From contig OZ251461.1 of NCBI GenBank assembly GCA_965242575.1, positions 2,294,001 through 2,358,000 of the forward strand: a stretch of DNA of 64,000 nt, in the 5' to 3' direction. Source of the stretch: JANQOH01 sp965242575 (GTDB taxonomy: Bacteria > Pseudomonadota > Alphaproteobacteria > UBA7887). Below the pieces are notes generated by a model that saw nothing but the letters and a program-made list of their open reading frames with translations, was not told where the DNA came from and searched no databases. Numbering within the stretch: the first letter of the stretch is position 1; each line of letters starts with the position of its first letter. A program made the translations under genes and the position numbers. Shown here piece by piece: positions 35,593-45,057 of the stretch.

Positions 35593-36567
35593 TTAGGGCG
35601 CGCCTACCCGGTCGGCAAGCCGCCCGACCGCGAGGGCGAAATAGGTCGAGCGGTTCCATCTGAGCGTGGCGCGGAAATTGTCATAGACCATCCAGGCGCC
35701 GCCGCCCGGCCCGTCGGGACGGACGATCGACGCCGGCAATTGCCGCGCCGGCAGGTCGCTCCCGTCCGGCCGGCGGACGCCGAGGGCCTGCCAGCCGCCG
35801 ATGGGCTTCACCGTGTCCAGCCCCGCGAGGCCGTCGTCGAAGCCCGGCGGCAGGCGCACCGCCCTTCCCCAGGTCCGGTCGTCGCGCCAGCCGACGCGGG
35901 CCAGGTAGTTGGCGATCGAGGCGAAGACGTCGGGCAGCGCGGTCCAGATGTCGCGCCGCCCGTCGCCGTCGTGGTCGACGGCGTAGGCGAGGAAGCTGCT
36001 CGGCATGAACTGGCTCTGCCCCATGGCGCCCGCCCACGACCCCTTCATGTCGGCGGGAGCGATGTGGCCTTCGTCGAGGATTCGCAGCGCCGCCAGCAGC
36101 TCGCCGCGGAAGAACGCGGCGCGGCGCCCGTCCCAGGCCAGGGTGGCGAGCGCCGGGACGACGCCGTAGCCGCCGGTGCGGCGGCCGAAATCGGTCTCTA
36201 TGCCCCATAGCGCGACGATGAAGCGCGGCTGGACGCGGTAGCGCGCGGCGACCTCCTCGAGCAGCGGGCGGTGGCGCCGGAGGCGTTCGCGCGCCGCGCG
36301 GACGCGGCTCTCGGGGACCACCCGCTCGAGGTATTCGCGGGCGGTCATGCGGCCTTCGGGCTGGCGGCGGTCGAGTTCGACGACCCGCGGCAGCGGCGCG
36401 ATTCCGTCCAGCGCCGCGTCGACGGTCGGCGCGGAAATCCCCGCCGCCAGCGCCTCGGCGCGCAGCTCGGCGATCCAGGCGTCGAAACTCTCCGCCGCGG
36501 CGGCGCAGGGCCATGCGAGGCAGGCGGCGGCGGCGAGGATGGCGGCCCGGGCGGCGCCAGGGCGCAT
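35593..36567 (-). CDS. mltB: Membrane-bound-type lytic murein transglycosylase B
   Basis: 324 residues. Signal peptide to about residue 25 (AAAAES); SLT_2 domain with catalytic Glu in ALWGIETDFGR, then GSWAGAMGQSQFMPSSF and the GDGRRDIW segment. No lipobox, so it is a soluble periplasmic form. Cleaves glycan strands to 1,6-anhydro-muropeptides. First gene of the long minus-strand operon ending near 29.3 kb. Confidence 0.93.
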   Translation of the reverse strand: MRPGAARAAILAAAACLAWPCAAAAESFDAWIAELRAEALAAGISAPTVDAALDGIAPLPRVVELDRRQPEGRMTAREYLERVVPESRVRAARERLRRHRPLLEEVAARYRVQPRFIVALWGIETDFGRRTGGYGVVPALATLAWDGRRAAFFRGELLAALRILDEGHIAPADMKGSWAGAMGQSQFMPSSFLAYAVDHDGDGRRDIWTALPDVFASIANYLARVGWRDDRTWGRAVRLPPGFDDGLAGLDTVKPIGGWQALGVRRPDGSDLPARQLPASIVRPDGPGGGAWMVYDNFRATLRWNRSTYFALAVGRLADRVGAP

Positions 36568-37316
36568 GCGAGTTCTCCTGACAGGGCGGCGGCCGCAGCA
36601 TGGCCAGCCCCGCCGCCGTGCGCAACCGCGCGGCTGCGAAGTGGCGTTCCGGGAGGACGCGCGGCTCCACCGTTCCGGGAATTCCGGGATAGCTGCGGCG
36701 GCGCGGGATTGCGCCGCGCGCGAGGCCGGCGGACGCCGGCGGTCCCGGGGGATTCCGGGATGCGGGCGGGGGCGGCGATTCCGGGAGAACCGGGACGGCG
36801 GCGGCGGCGCGGGGTCGCGCTGCGCGCGGGGCCGGCGGACGCCGGCGGTCCCGGAGGATTCCGGGATGCGGGCGGGGGCGGCGATTCCGGGAGAACCGGG
36901 ACGGCGGCGGCGCGGGGTCGCGCTGCGCGCGGGGCCGGCGGACGCCGGCGGTCCCGGGGGATTCCGGGATGCGGCGCGGGGGCGGCGATTCCGGGAGAAC
37001 CGGGACGGCGGCGGCGGCGCAGGGTCGCGCTGCGCGCGAGGCCGGCGGGACGCCGGCGGTCCCGGAGGATTCCGGGATGCGGGCGGGGGCGGCGATTCCG
37101 GGAGAACCGGGACGGCGGCGGCGGCGCGTCGCGCTCCGCGCGATGCGGGCGGGGCGCCCGCGGTCCCGGGGCGCGAACGATATCCGGCAAGCGGCGCATG
37201 TCCCGATTAAACCGTTTGCCGGGCGGCGCCGGAAGAGGACCATGGTCCGCCCCCGGAGGCGATCGCTTTGGGGATTCGCCCCCCCGACGGCGCGGCGGCG
37301 CCCCTGCCCTCTCCGG
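36568..37316. repeat. Gene-free stretch with a tandem array of ~106-bp units
   Basis: Four units begin with GATTCCGGGATGCGG at 36751, 36857, 36960 and 37068 (periods 106, 103, 108) and the array ends near 37172. Each holds two GATTCCGGGA-type motifs, GAGAACCGGGACGGCGGCGG, TCGCGCTGCGCGC (a hairpin) and a GCCGGCGGACGCCGGC hairpin followed by GGTCCCGG. Long reading frames across it are low-complexity Arg/Gly/Pro chains and I do not take them as genes. The rest (about 37173-37316) is empty apart from a GC-rich leader. The sequence recurs inverted at 13.8 kb. Confidence 0.8.
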
Positions 37317-37667
37317 TCAGCCGTCCGCGCCGTCTTCGGCTGCGGGCGCTTGCGCGAGGCGTTCGGGGAACGGGCGGCCGAGCGCGCCGGCGACCGCGCC
37401 CTCGATGCGCGCGACGCGCTCATTGGTCGTCGCCAGGTCGCCGCGCAGGACGCCCTGCCCGTCCTCCAGCCGCGTCAGCCGGGCGCCATGCTCGGACGGC
37501 GCCGCCTGGACGGCCTCGATCACGGCCTCGATACGGGCCAGCCGCTCCCCGTGCTCGGATTGCGCGGCGCGGACTTCGACGATGTCATTGCGAAGCCACA
37601 TGAACATGCCGACGTTCAAGGCCGCGAGGGGGACGAACAGGCTTACGAACAAGCCGATCTTCGGCAT
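37317..37667 (-). CDS. Small TM coiled-coil protein, paralog 1 of 3
   Basis: 116 residues: one N-terminal membrane segment (LFVSLFVPLAALNVGMFMWL), then a charged heptad region (RLARIEAVIEAV, RLTRLEDGQGVL, NERVARIEGAV) and the conserved end AGALGRPFPERLAQAP. The paralogs at 46661 and 47804 share the MP(K/R)I start, the membrane-anchor-plus-heptads plan and the RIEGxVAGALGRxFP tail. Topology suggests a cytoplasmic (or periplasmic) coiled coil tethered to the membrane. It is divergent from the type ISP gene, 113 nt away. Function unknown. Confidence 0.7.
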   Translation of the reverse strand: MPKIGLFVSLFVPLAALNVGMFMWLRNDIVEVRAAQSEHGERLARIEAVIEAVQAAPSEHGARLTRLEDGQGVLRGDLATTNERVARIEGAVAGALGRPFPERLAQAPAAEDGADG

Positions 37668-37780
37668 GGCGCATATCTCGCCGGCGGCGCGCGGCGCGGG
37701 CGCAGTATGGCGCGCCGCGCCCCGCTTGGCGGCGCGGGCGGGGGCGGGTAGCGTGGCGGCGCGGGCGGCGGGGGGCGGCG

Positions 37781-40700
37781 GTGGCGATCGACGGGTTTCA
37801 GAGGGTCCTCGACAGGATACGCGCCACCGCCGATTCGGAGGCCGCCAAGGGGCGGCTGTTCGAACGGCTGATGAAGGCGTTCTTCGAACAAGACCCGCTC
37901 TACGGCGAGCGGTTCTCCAGCGTCCGGCTGTGGAGCGAATGGGCGGCGGGGCGGCCGGGTTTCGACGGCGCCGATATCGGCATCGACCTCGTCGCCGAGG
38001 AGCGCGCGGGCGGGGTCTGCGCCATCCAGTGCAAATGCCACGCGCCGGACACCCGCATGTCGAAGGCGCACGTCGATTCGTTCATCGCCGCCTCGAGCCG
38101 CGACCCGTTCACCGCGCGCATCCTCGTCGACACCGGCGCGGGATGGGGGCCGAACGCGGGCAGGATCGTCGCCGCGGCGAAGCCCGTATGCCAGACGCTG
38201 CGGTTCGACGACCTCGCGGGCCACCCGTTCGACTGGCCCGACCTGGTCCGCGCCGCGCCGGAGGACCTGCGCTACCTCGGCGCGCCGTTCGCGTTGCGCC
38301 GGCACCAGCGGCGCGCGTTCGCCGACGTGACGGACGGCTTCCGCGCGCACGACCGCGGCAAGCTGGTCATGGCGTGCGGGACCGGCAAGACCTTCGCCGC
38401 GCTGCGCATCGCCGAGGCGGTCGCCGGCGCCGGCGGCGGGGTCCTCTACCTGGTCCCGTCGATCTCGCTGTTCGCGCAGGCGATGCGCGAATGGGCGATG
38501 CAACGGGCGATCCCGCACCGCTACGTGGGCGTGTGCTCCGACGCCAGCGCGGGGCGCAGCGACGAGGACCTGCCGCTGCACGAGCTGGAGATCCCCGTCA
38601 CCACCGACCCGGCGGCGATCTCGCAGGCGCTGCGGAGCCGGCGCGCGTCCGGGCGCGAAGGCGCGATGACCGTCGTCTTCTGCACCTACCAATCGCTCGA
38701 ACTGGTGGCGCGGGCGCAGGACGAGGGCGCGCCGCCCTTCGACCTGGCGCTGTGCGACGAGGCGCACCGGACCACCGGAGTCGACCGCCCCGGCGACCGG
38801 ACCTCTCCCTTCGTCCTGGTCCACGACGCCGGGCGAATCCGCGCCCGCAAGCGCCTCTACATGACGGCGACTCCCAGACTCTACACGGCGGGCGCGAAGG
38901 CGAAGGCGGCGCGCCGCGACGCGGAGGCGTTCTCGATGGACGACCCGGCGACCTTCGGGCCGGAGCTCCACCGCCTGCCGTTCTCCCGCGCCGTCGAACA
39001 GGGCCTGCTCTCCGATTACAAGGTGGCGATCCTCGCGGTGTCGGAGCGGGCCGCGGACGCGGCGCTGCGGACGCATCTCGCGGCGGCGGACGGCGGCGAG
39101 CTCAACATCGACGACGCGGCGAAGATCGTCGGCTGCTGGCGGGCGCTGCAAAACCCGGAGAACTCCGCCGCCGCGGACCGCCCCGGGCCGCTGCGCCGCG
39201 CCATCGCGTTCACCGCCACCATCGCCGCGTCGCGGCGGCTCGACGCCCATTGGGCCGACGTGACCGGGCGCGCGGCCGAGCGGCTGCCGTGGGCGGAGCG
39301 GGCGGCCGCGCTGCGCTGCGAAACGCGCCACGTCGACGGGACGACCCACGCGCTGGAGCGCAAGGCGCGCATCGACTGGCTCAAGGACGGCGCGGCGGAC
39401 GGCTGCCGCATCCTCTCCAACGCGCGCTGCCTGACCGAGGGGGTGGACGTCCCGGCGCTGGACGCGGTGCTGTTCATGAGCCCGCGCAACTCGCATATCG
39501 ACATCGTCCAGGCGGTGGGCCGCGTCATGCGCAAGGCCGAGGGCAAGGCGCACGGCTACGTCGTCCTGCCGGTCGCCGTGCCGGCGGAGGCGGACCCGGC
39601 CCGCGCCCTCGACGACAACGCGCGCTTCGCCGTCGTCTGGAGCGTCCTCAACGCGCTGCGTTCACACGACGACCGGCTGGACGCCGAAATCGCCCGGATC
39701 GACCTCAACGACGCGCCGGGCGAGCGGATCATCTTCGGCGGCGACGGGGCCGGCGGCGAAGACGGCGGCGCGGGGGAGGGCGGAGAAGGCGCCGCCGCCC
39801 TGCCCTTCCCGCCCTTCGCCCTGCCGCCCGAGGCGATCTACGCCAAACTGGTCGAGAAGTGCGGCGACCGGCGCTATTGGGAGAGCTGGGCCCGCGACGT
39901 AGCCGACATCTTCGCCCGCCTCGTCCTCCGCATCGAGGGGCTGCTGGAGACCCCCGGCAACGCCGCGCTGCGCGAATGGTTCGACGCCTTCCACGGCGAG
40001 CTGCGGGAGTCGATCAACGAGTCGATCCCGCGCGCCGGCGCCATCGCGATGATGGCGCAGCACATCGTCACCCGCCCGGTGTTCGAGGCGCTGTTCGCCG
40101 AATACGACTTCGCCGGCGGCAACCCGGTGGCCCGGGCGCTGGACTCGCTGCGCGGCGATTTCGGCGAGTTCGGGCTGGAGAACGAAACCCGCGACCTGCA
40201 GGGGTTCTACGACAGCGTGCGCGCCCGCGCGCGCGGCCTCGACAACAGCGCGGCGCGCCAGCGGGTGACGATGGAGCTCTACGAGAAGTTCTTCGCCGCC
40301 GCGCTCAAGAAGGACGCCGACCGGCTCGGCATCGTCTATACGCCGGTGGAGGCCGTGGACTTCGTCCTGCACAGCGCCGACGCCGCGCTGCGCCGCGAAT
40401 TCGGGCGCGGGCTGGGCGGCGCCGGAGTCCACGTCCTCGACCCGTTCACCGGGACCGGGATCTTCCTCGTCCGCCTGCTGCAATCGGCGGCGCTCGTCGC
40501 CGATTCCGACCTGGAGCGGACGTACCGCGAGGAGCTGCACGCCAACGAACTGGTGCTGCTCGCCTATTACATGGCGGCCGTCCACATAGAAGAGGCGCTG
40601 CGCGGCCGCCGCGGGCCCGGCGCCGGCCACGAACCCTTCGCCGGCATCGCGCTGACCGACACCTTCAACCTGCGGCCGGACCGGGGCGAACTGCCGAAGG

Positions 40701-42538
40701 TCTGGCTGCCCGACAACAGCGTGCGGGTGGAGCGCCAGCAGGCCGCGCCGATACAGGTCGTCGTCGGCAACCCGCCATGGCGGGCCGGGCAGCGCAGCGC
40801 GGCGGACGACAACCCGAACGCCGCCTATCCCGCGCTGGAGGCGCGCATCGCCGAGACTTACGCCGCGCGGTCGACGGCGACGCTGAAGAACAGCCTCTAC
40901 GACACCTACAAGATGGCGATCCGCTGGGCCTCCGACCGCATCGGCCGCGAGGGAGTCGTCGCCTTCGTCACCAACGGATCGTGGGTCGACGGCGCCGTCG
41001 ATTCCGGCATGCGCGCCTGCCTGGCGGAGGAATTCAGCACGATCTACGTGGTGAACCTGCGGGGAAACCTCCGCACGCAAGGCGAACGTGCGCGCAGGGA
41101 AGGCGGCAATGTCTTCAACGTGCGCGCATCCGTGGCGATTACCGTCTTCATCCGCAACCCGGACGCCGCGCATGACGGCTGCCGCATCTTCTACCGCGAC
41201 GTGGGCGATTACCGAACACGCGAGGAGAAACTGGCGTTCCTGCGCGACGCCGGGTCGATCGACGGCGTCGACGACTGGGAGGAGATCGAACCCGACGTCC
41301 ACCACGACTGGATCGGCCAGCGCGACTCCGCGTTCCGCGATCTCTACCCCCTGGGATCGAAGGAAGCGAAGGCGGGCAAGGCCGGCGAGACGGTGTTCAC
41401 CTTGTTCGCCAACGGCTACAAGACCGGCCGCGACGCCTACATGACCAACTTTTCCCGCGCCGCATGCGCCGACAACGCCCGCGCGATGGTCCGCGACTAC
41501 GCGGCCGCCTTGCGCGAACGGGCGGAATCGGGCGGCGACCTCGACAGCGTCGCCCTTCGCCATTCCGCCCGTCTGCGATGGGACGACAAGCTTAAGCAAA
41601 GGTTGCAGCGCAAGGCGGCCGCACGATTCGACGACGCCAGAATACGCAAAATTGCCTACCGCCCCTTCGTCGCCTCATGGTGCTACGCCGACGACGCATT
41701 CGCGCAACGCCCGGCGCGCACAGGGGAGATGTTCCCCGGCGCGGACAACGAAAACCGCGCGATCTGCTTGCCTGGAATCGGCTCCACCAAGCCCTTCTCC
41801 GCGCTCATGGTCGACGTCATGCCGGATCTGCATTTTATCTCGTTCGGCCAATGCTTCCCGCGCTACCGCTACCGCCCGCGTCCGGACGCCCAGGGCGAGA
41901 TACCGGGCGTCGGGCGACCCCTCGAACGCATCGACAACGTCCCCGACGCGGCGTTGCGCGCCTTCCGCGCCCGCTACGCCGACAACGGGATTACGAAAGA
42001 CGCCGTCTTCGACTACGCCTACGGCGTCCTGCACGCGCCTGACTTCCGCGCCCGCTTCGCCAACGACCTGGCGAAGGACTTGCCGCGAATCCCCTTCGCG
42101 GCGGACTTCCACGCCTTCGCCGAGGCCGGCCGCGCCCTCGCGGCGCTCCATCTCGGCTACGAGACCGGCCCGGAATACCCGCTGGAGGTCGAGTTCTCCG
42201 GCGCCGGCGCCCCGCGCCCGGAGGACTTCCGCCTCGGCGCCCGCGCCATGCGGTTCCTCGACGCCGGGCGCAGCGCCCTCCGCGTCAACGACCTCGTAAC
42301 CCTGCGCGGCGTCCCCCCGCAGGCGCACGCTTACGTCGTCAACGGCCGCACGCCCTTGGAGTGGCTCATCGACCGCTACCGCATCGTCCGCGACGCGTCG
42401 AGCGGCATCGTCAACGACCCCAACCCCTGGTTCGCCGCCCCGCATGACCTGCTGGCCGCCATCCGCCGCGTCGTCCACGTCAGCGTCGAGACCGCGCGCA
42501 TAGTGGCGGGACTGCCGGGGACGATGGATGGGGCGTAA
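37781..42538 (+). CDS. Single-chain restriction-modification enzyme (type ISP-like)
   Basis: 1585 residues from a GTG. Order: Mrr-like PD-(D/E)xK nuclease (GADIGIDLVAE about 63, AIQCKC about 80); SF2 helicase with Walker A MACGTGKT (about 197-204), DEAH box LCDEAHRT (about 324) and motif VI-like QAVGRVMRKAEGKAHG; a coupler; a gamma-type adenine methyltransferase with DPFTGTGIF (about 886) and NPPW (about 995); then a target-recognition region. This is the LlaGI/LlaBIII (type ISP) plan and length. Methylates and cuts, after ATP-driven translocation, at an asymmetric site. No separate S or M subunit is needed. A paralog-1 coiled-coil gene is divergent from it. Confidence 0.92.
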   Translation: MAIDGFQRVLDRIRATADSEAAKGRLFERLMKAFFEQDPLYGERFSSVRLWSEWAAGRPGFDGADIGIDLVAEERAGGVCAIQCKCHAPDTRMSKAHVDSFIAASSRDPFTARILVDTGAGWGPNAGRIVAAAKPVCQTLRFDDLAGHPFDWPDLVRAAPEDLRYLGAPFALRRHQRRAFADVTDGFRAHDRGKLVMACGTGKTFAALRIAEAVAGAGGGVLYLVPSISLFAQAMREWAMQRAIPHRYVGVCSDASAGRSDEDLPLHELEIPVTTDPAAISQALRSRRASGREGAMTVVFCTYQSLELVARAQDEGAPPFDLALCDEAHRTTGVDRPGDRTSPFVLVHDAGRIRARKRLYMTATPRLYTAGAKAKAARRDAEAFSMDDPATFGPELHRLPFSRAVEQGLLSDYKVAILAVSERAADAALRTHLAAADGGELNIDDAAKIVGCWRALQNPENSAAADRPGPLRRAIAFTATIAASRRLDAHWADVTGRAAERLPWAERAAALRCETRHVDGTTHALERKARIDWLKDGAADGCRILSNARCLTEGVDVPALDAVLFMSPRNSHIDIVQAVGRVMRKAEGKAHGYVVLPVAVPAEADPARALDDNARFAVVWSVLNALRSHDDRLDAEIARIDLNDAPGERIIFGGDGAGGEDGGAGEGGEGAAALPFPPFALPPEAIYAKLVEKCGDRRYWESWARDVADIFARLVLRIEGLLETPGNAALREWFDAFHGELRESINESIPRAGAIAMMAQHIVTRPVFEALFAEYDFAGGNPVARALDSLRGDFGEFGLENETRDLQGFYDSVRARARGLDNSAARQRVTMELYEKFFAAALKKDADRLGIVYTPVEAVDFVLHSADAALRREFGRGLGGAGVHVLDPFTGTGIFLVRLLQSAALVADSDLERTYREELHANELVLLAYYMAAVHIEEALRGRRGPGAGHEPFAGIALTDTFNLRPDRGELPKVWLPDNSVRVERQQAAPIQVVVGNPPWRAGQRSAADDNPNAAYPALEARIAETYAARSTATLKNSLYDTYKMAIRWASDRIGREGVVAFVTNGSWVDGAVDSGMRACLAEEFSTIYVVNLRGNLRTQGERARREGGNVFNVRASVAITVFIRNPDAAHDGCRIFYRDVGDYRTREEKLAFLRDAGSIDGVDDWEEIEPDVHHDWIGQRDSAFRDLYPLGSKEAKAGKAGETVFTLFANGYKTGRDAYMTNFSRAACADNARAMVRDYAAALRERAESGGDLDSVALRHSARLRWDDKLKQRLQRKAAARFDDARIRKIAYRPFVASWCYADDAFAQRPARTGEMFPGADNENRAICLPGIGSTKPFSALMVDVMPDLHFISFGQCFPRYRYRPRPDAQGEIPGVGRPLERIDNVPDAALRAFRARYADNGITKDAVFDYAYGVLHAPDFRARFANDLAKDLPRIPFAADFHAFAEAGRALAALHLGYETGPEYPLEVEFSGAGAPRPEDFRLGARAMRFLDAGRSALRVNDLVTLRGVPPQAHAYVVNGRTPLEWLIDRYRIVRDASSGIVNDPNPWFAAPHDLLAAIRRVVHVSVETARIVAGLPGTMDGA

Positions 42539-42669
42539 CGCGGCTTCCTGCGGCGCGCCCGGTTGCGCGCGAAGCGGCGGCGGTTGACGCCGGACGGGTT
42601 TCGCCGTATCGCACGATGGGCGGCCTGCGATGAGGGCATCGCGAACCTGGATCGAGGGAGCCGCCGCAG

Positions 42670-43005
42670 ATGGACGGACAAGGCATGAAGGTCGGCATGA
42701 CGCCATCGCATCCCGGCGCCTTCGTGCGCACGGAGATCGTCGAGGAGCTCGGCCTTTCGGTCGCGCGCGCGGCGGAAATTCTGGGCGTGAGCCAGCCCGC
42801 GTTGTCCGATCTCCTCGCCGAGAAGACGGACCTATCGCCCGAAACGGCGCTCCGGATCGAGAAGGCGTTCGGCATGTCGATGGACACGTTGCTGCGAATG
42901 GCCGCATGGCATGCAAGCCACGCCATGCGGCGGCGCGAGGCGGAAATTTCTGTCGCGCGTTACCGGCCCTCCGGCGGCGCAAGCGCCCGGAGAATTTCGG
43001 AATGA
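42670..43005 (+). CDS. HigA-type (XRE) antitoxin-like regulator
   Basis: 111 residues. HigA signature: PSHPGAFVRTEIVEELGLSV, helix-turn-helix RAAEILGVSQPALSDLLAEKTDLSPETALRIEKAFG, then the LLRMAAWHASHAMR helix. GGAG lies 9 nt upstream of the ATG. A partner HigB toxin is not found upstream; the 131 nt after the type ISP gene hold no recognisable toxin. Instead its stop overlaps the start of a GNAT-PIN protein by 4 nt (ATGA). It may regulate that downstream cassette. Codon use is GC-rich, unlike the next gene. Confidence 0.85.
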   Translation: MDGQGMKVGMTPSHPGAFVRTEIVEELGLSVARAAEILGVSQPALSDLLAEKTDLSPETALRIEKAFGMSMDTLLRMAAWHASHAMRRREAEISVARYRPSGGASARRISE

Positions 43006-45053
43006 GCGTGACCGTAACGCAATTGGGGGTACGACACCTCCAGGCCGTGGACAATTTGATGAAATCCAACAGCAAAACGCTGGGGTTTCTGCCCGGCGCG
43101 GCGCTGCTCGATCACCTTAAGGCAGGCAATGCGCTCGGCGCGGTGGCGAAAGATGGAGAGATCGCCGGCTATCTCCTATATGCCGCATATAGCGACAGGT
43201 TTCGTGTGGTGCATCTGTGCGTAGCGGACGAATTTCGGGGCGGTGGGATCGCCCGGCGACTGATGGAATCTCTGAAGAAGAAAGCGAGCGGCCAACGATA
43301 CATCGTCCTCCATTGCAGGCGAAACTTCCCCGCGCACGATATGTGGCCCAAATTGGGGTTCAGCGCTTTGGCGGAGAAGAGAGGTCGATCCAGCGCCGGG
43401 CATATTCTGGAGCAATGGCATTGCCCTCTGGGTCCTCCGGTCCGCGACGAACAGATCGACCTTTTCCGGGAGAAAATGTCACCCGATGCGCTGGACGTCG
43501 TAATCGACGCACAGATAGTTTTCAATTTGGCCGGACCGGACAGCAACGAGACTATCCCCTCCAAAGCGCTGTATGAGGATTACTCGATTCATACACTCTT
43601 CCTGTATATCACCGGCGAAACATATAATGAAATCGCGCGCAACGAGGACGAAATTCGTCGCAAGAAATCTCGTGAAATTGCGCAACAATTCCCACGTATC
43701 GTGTCCGGCGAAACGTTAACCAAGCACTATGAAGCCCGTCTGAAAAACGTATTGCCGGGACAACGCGAGAGCGATCAATCGGATATTCGTCAACTTGCCA
43801 TAACCGCTGCTTCGGAGCACGCCAAAATTTTCGCCACGGAAGATCAGGCCCTGCTTAGACGATCCGAAGATATTGCTCGCGCGACCGGCATCCGTGTTGT
43901 CTCTCCGACCCAGTTAATTATGGAGATTTACCAACCGACCGACGACGATAGCCCGCATGCTCGCGCGCGCCGCGCCGGACATTGGGAATGGAAAAGGCCG
44001 TCGGCGGACGATTTGTCCGTGTTTCCGTACGAGGACTTTCTTCATTATGGAGAGACCAAAGGGAAGTTCAGAGAGAAATTGCAATCGTTTCTCGCCGTTC
44101 CGGGTAAATTCGAGAGCGATCTTCTCCGAATCGACGGTCGCATATCCTCGATCAGAATCACGGAAAAGCGCGACTACGAGCACAGGGTGCGCCTTGCCAG
44201 AGTCGCGCCCCTCACCCGCGGCGGGTCGCGGCGCGGATATGGTCCGCCGCTGGAATCCGCGCTGATAACGGATACGATTTGGAGCGCGGTAAGGGCGAAC
44301 GCCGATACCGTAATTTTTGCGAGAGACTGCCTGACGCCGAATATGCACTCATACGCCGCCGACATGGGTCTCCAGGAGTGCGGCGATGATTTCGTGAAAT
44401 TTTGCTTCTCCGGGAGTTTGGACAGAGCATCCATATTGTCGAGGATACGCGCGCGTCGTCCGAACTGCGTCCAAATTTACGAAGCGATGAAAGACTACCA
44501 ACTCGGGAGGTCCTGTTCTCCGGTCGACCTTGCCGCAGGTCGTCGAGATTATTTTCTGATTCCCATCAAGCCGATCTACGCGCTTGGTCTTGTGGACCAT
44601 GACGCGTCGGCCGACGATTTGCTTGGCGGAAAACCGAGCACGCTACTTGGCTGGAATAACGTATATTACAGAAGAAAAAGTTTTCACCATCTTCTGCGCC
44701 CGCACTCGCGCATTTTGTGGTATGTTAGCGGGAATCGCGGAAGAATTGTCGCGCTATCGCATCTCGACGGGGTCGAGATGAGGACTCCGGGCGAGTTGTT
44801 CAAGAAATATGGCAAAATCGGTATATTGGAGTGGCGGGATCTGTATGAACTCTGTGGTGAAAATACGTCGCAAGAAATTATGGCGCTGCGATTCTCGCAC
44901 TCTTTTACGCTTCCTAATCCCATCCACCTTGACGTGCTAAAAGACATATATAAGAAAGAACGACATGGTTTGCCGCTGCGATCTCCGTCCAGGGTACCCC
45001 CGCGGATATTCGAGCAGCTGTATCGCGCCGGGTTCGAGAAACAGGGTGGGTAG
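43002..45053 (+). CDS. GNAT acetyltransferase-PIN domain fusion protein
   Basis: 683 residues. An N-terminal GNAT fold (1-140) has acetyl-CoA motif A in VVHLCVADEFRGGGIARRLMESL (69-91). A PIN-like nuclease region (about 160-310) has candidate acidic residues Asp169 (VVIDAQ), Glu210, Asp261 (SDIRQLA) and Asp281 (ATEDQA). A ~370-residue C-terminal half looks partly GNAT-like (ITDTIWSAVRANADTVIFARDCL) but is unrecognised. Base composition is clearly more AT-rich than the neighbours, a sign of transfer. Coupled to the HigA-like gene (ATGA) and followed 4 nt later by an ASCH-domain gene. A toxin or RNA-targeting defence role is inference. Confidence 0.75.
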   Translation: MSVTVTQLGVRHLQAVDNLMKSNSKTLGFLPGAALLDHLKAGNALGAVAKDGEIAGYLLYAAYSDRFRVVHLCVADEFRGGGIARRLMESLKKKASGQRYIVLHCRRNFPAHDMWPKLGFSALAEKRGRSSAGHILEQWHCPLGPPVRDEQIDLFREKMSPDALDVVIDAQIVFNLAGPDSNETIPSKALYEDYSIHTLFLYITGETYNEIARNEDEIRRKKSREIAQQFPRIVSGETLTKHYEARLKNVLPGQRESDQSDIRQLAITAASEHAKIFATEDQALLRRSEDIARATGIRVVSPTQLIMEIYQPTDDDSPHARARRAGHWEWKRPSADDLSVFPYEDFLHYGETKGKFREKLQSFLAVPGKFESDLLRIDGRISSIRITEKRDYEHRVRLARVAPLTRGGSRRGYGPPLESALITDTIWSAVRANADTVIFARDCLTPNMHSYAADMGLQECGDDFVKFCFSGSLDRASILSRIRARRPNCVQIYEAMKDYQLGRSCSPVDLAAGRRDYFLIPIKPIYALGLVDHDASADDLLGGKPSTLLGWNNVYYRRKSFHHLLRPHSRILWYVSGNRGRIVALSHLDGVEMRTPGELFKKYGKIGILEWRDLYELCGENTSQEIMALRFSHSFTLPNPIHLDVLKDIYKKERHGLPLRSPSRVPPRIFEQLYRAGFEKQGG

Positions 45054-45057
45054 GGTC

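Noticed and set aside
36751..37172. CRISPR array
   Set aside because: Units are contiguous with ~106-bp period and no unique spacers; no cas genes in the window.
36271..37780. Open frames reading through the 36.7-37.2 kb repeat array and into the RM gene
   Set aside because: They translate the hairpin repeats into Gly/Arg/Pro chains without start signals; the repeats vary by lengths not conserving the frame (106, 103, 108).
42539..42669. HigB toxin or its remnant upstream of the HigA-like gene
   Set aside because: All three frames were read; none shows the HigB core or C-terminal motif, so the antitoxin is called orphan.
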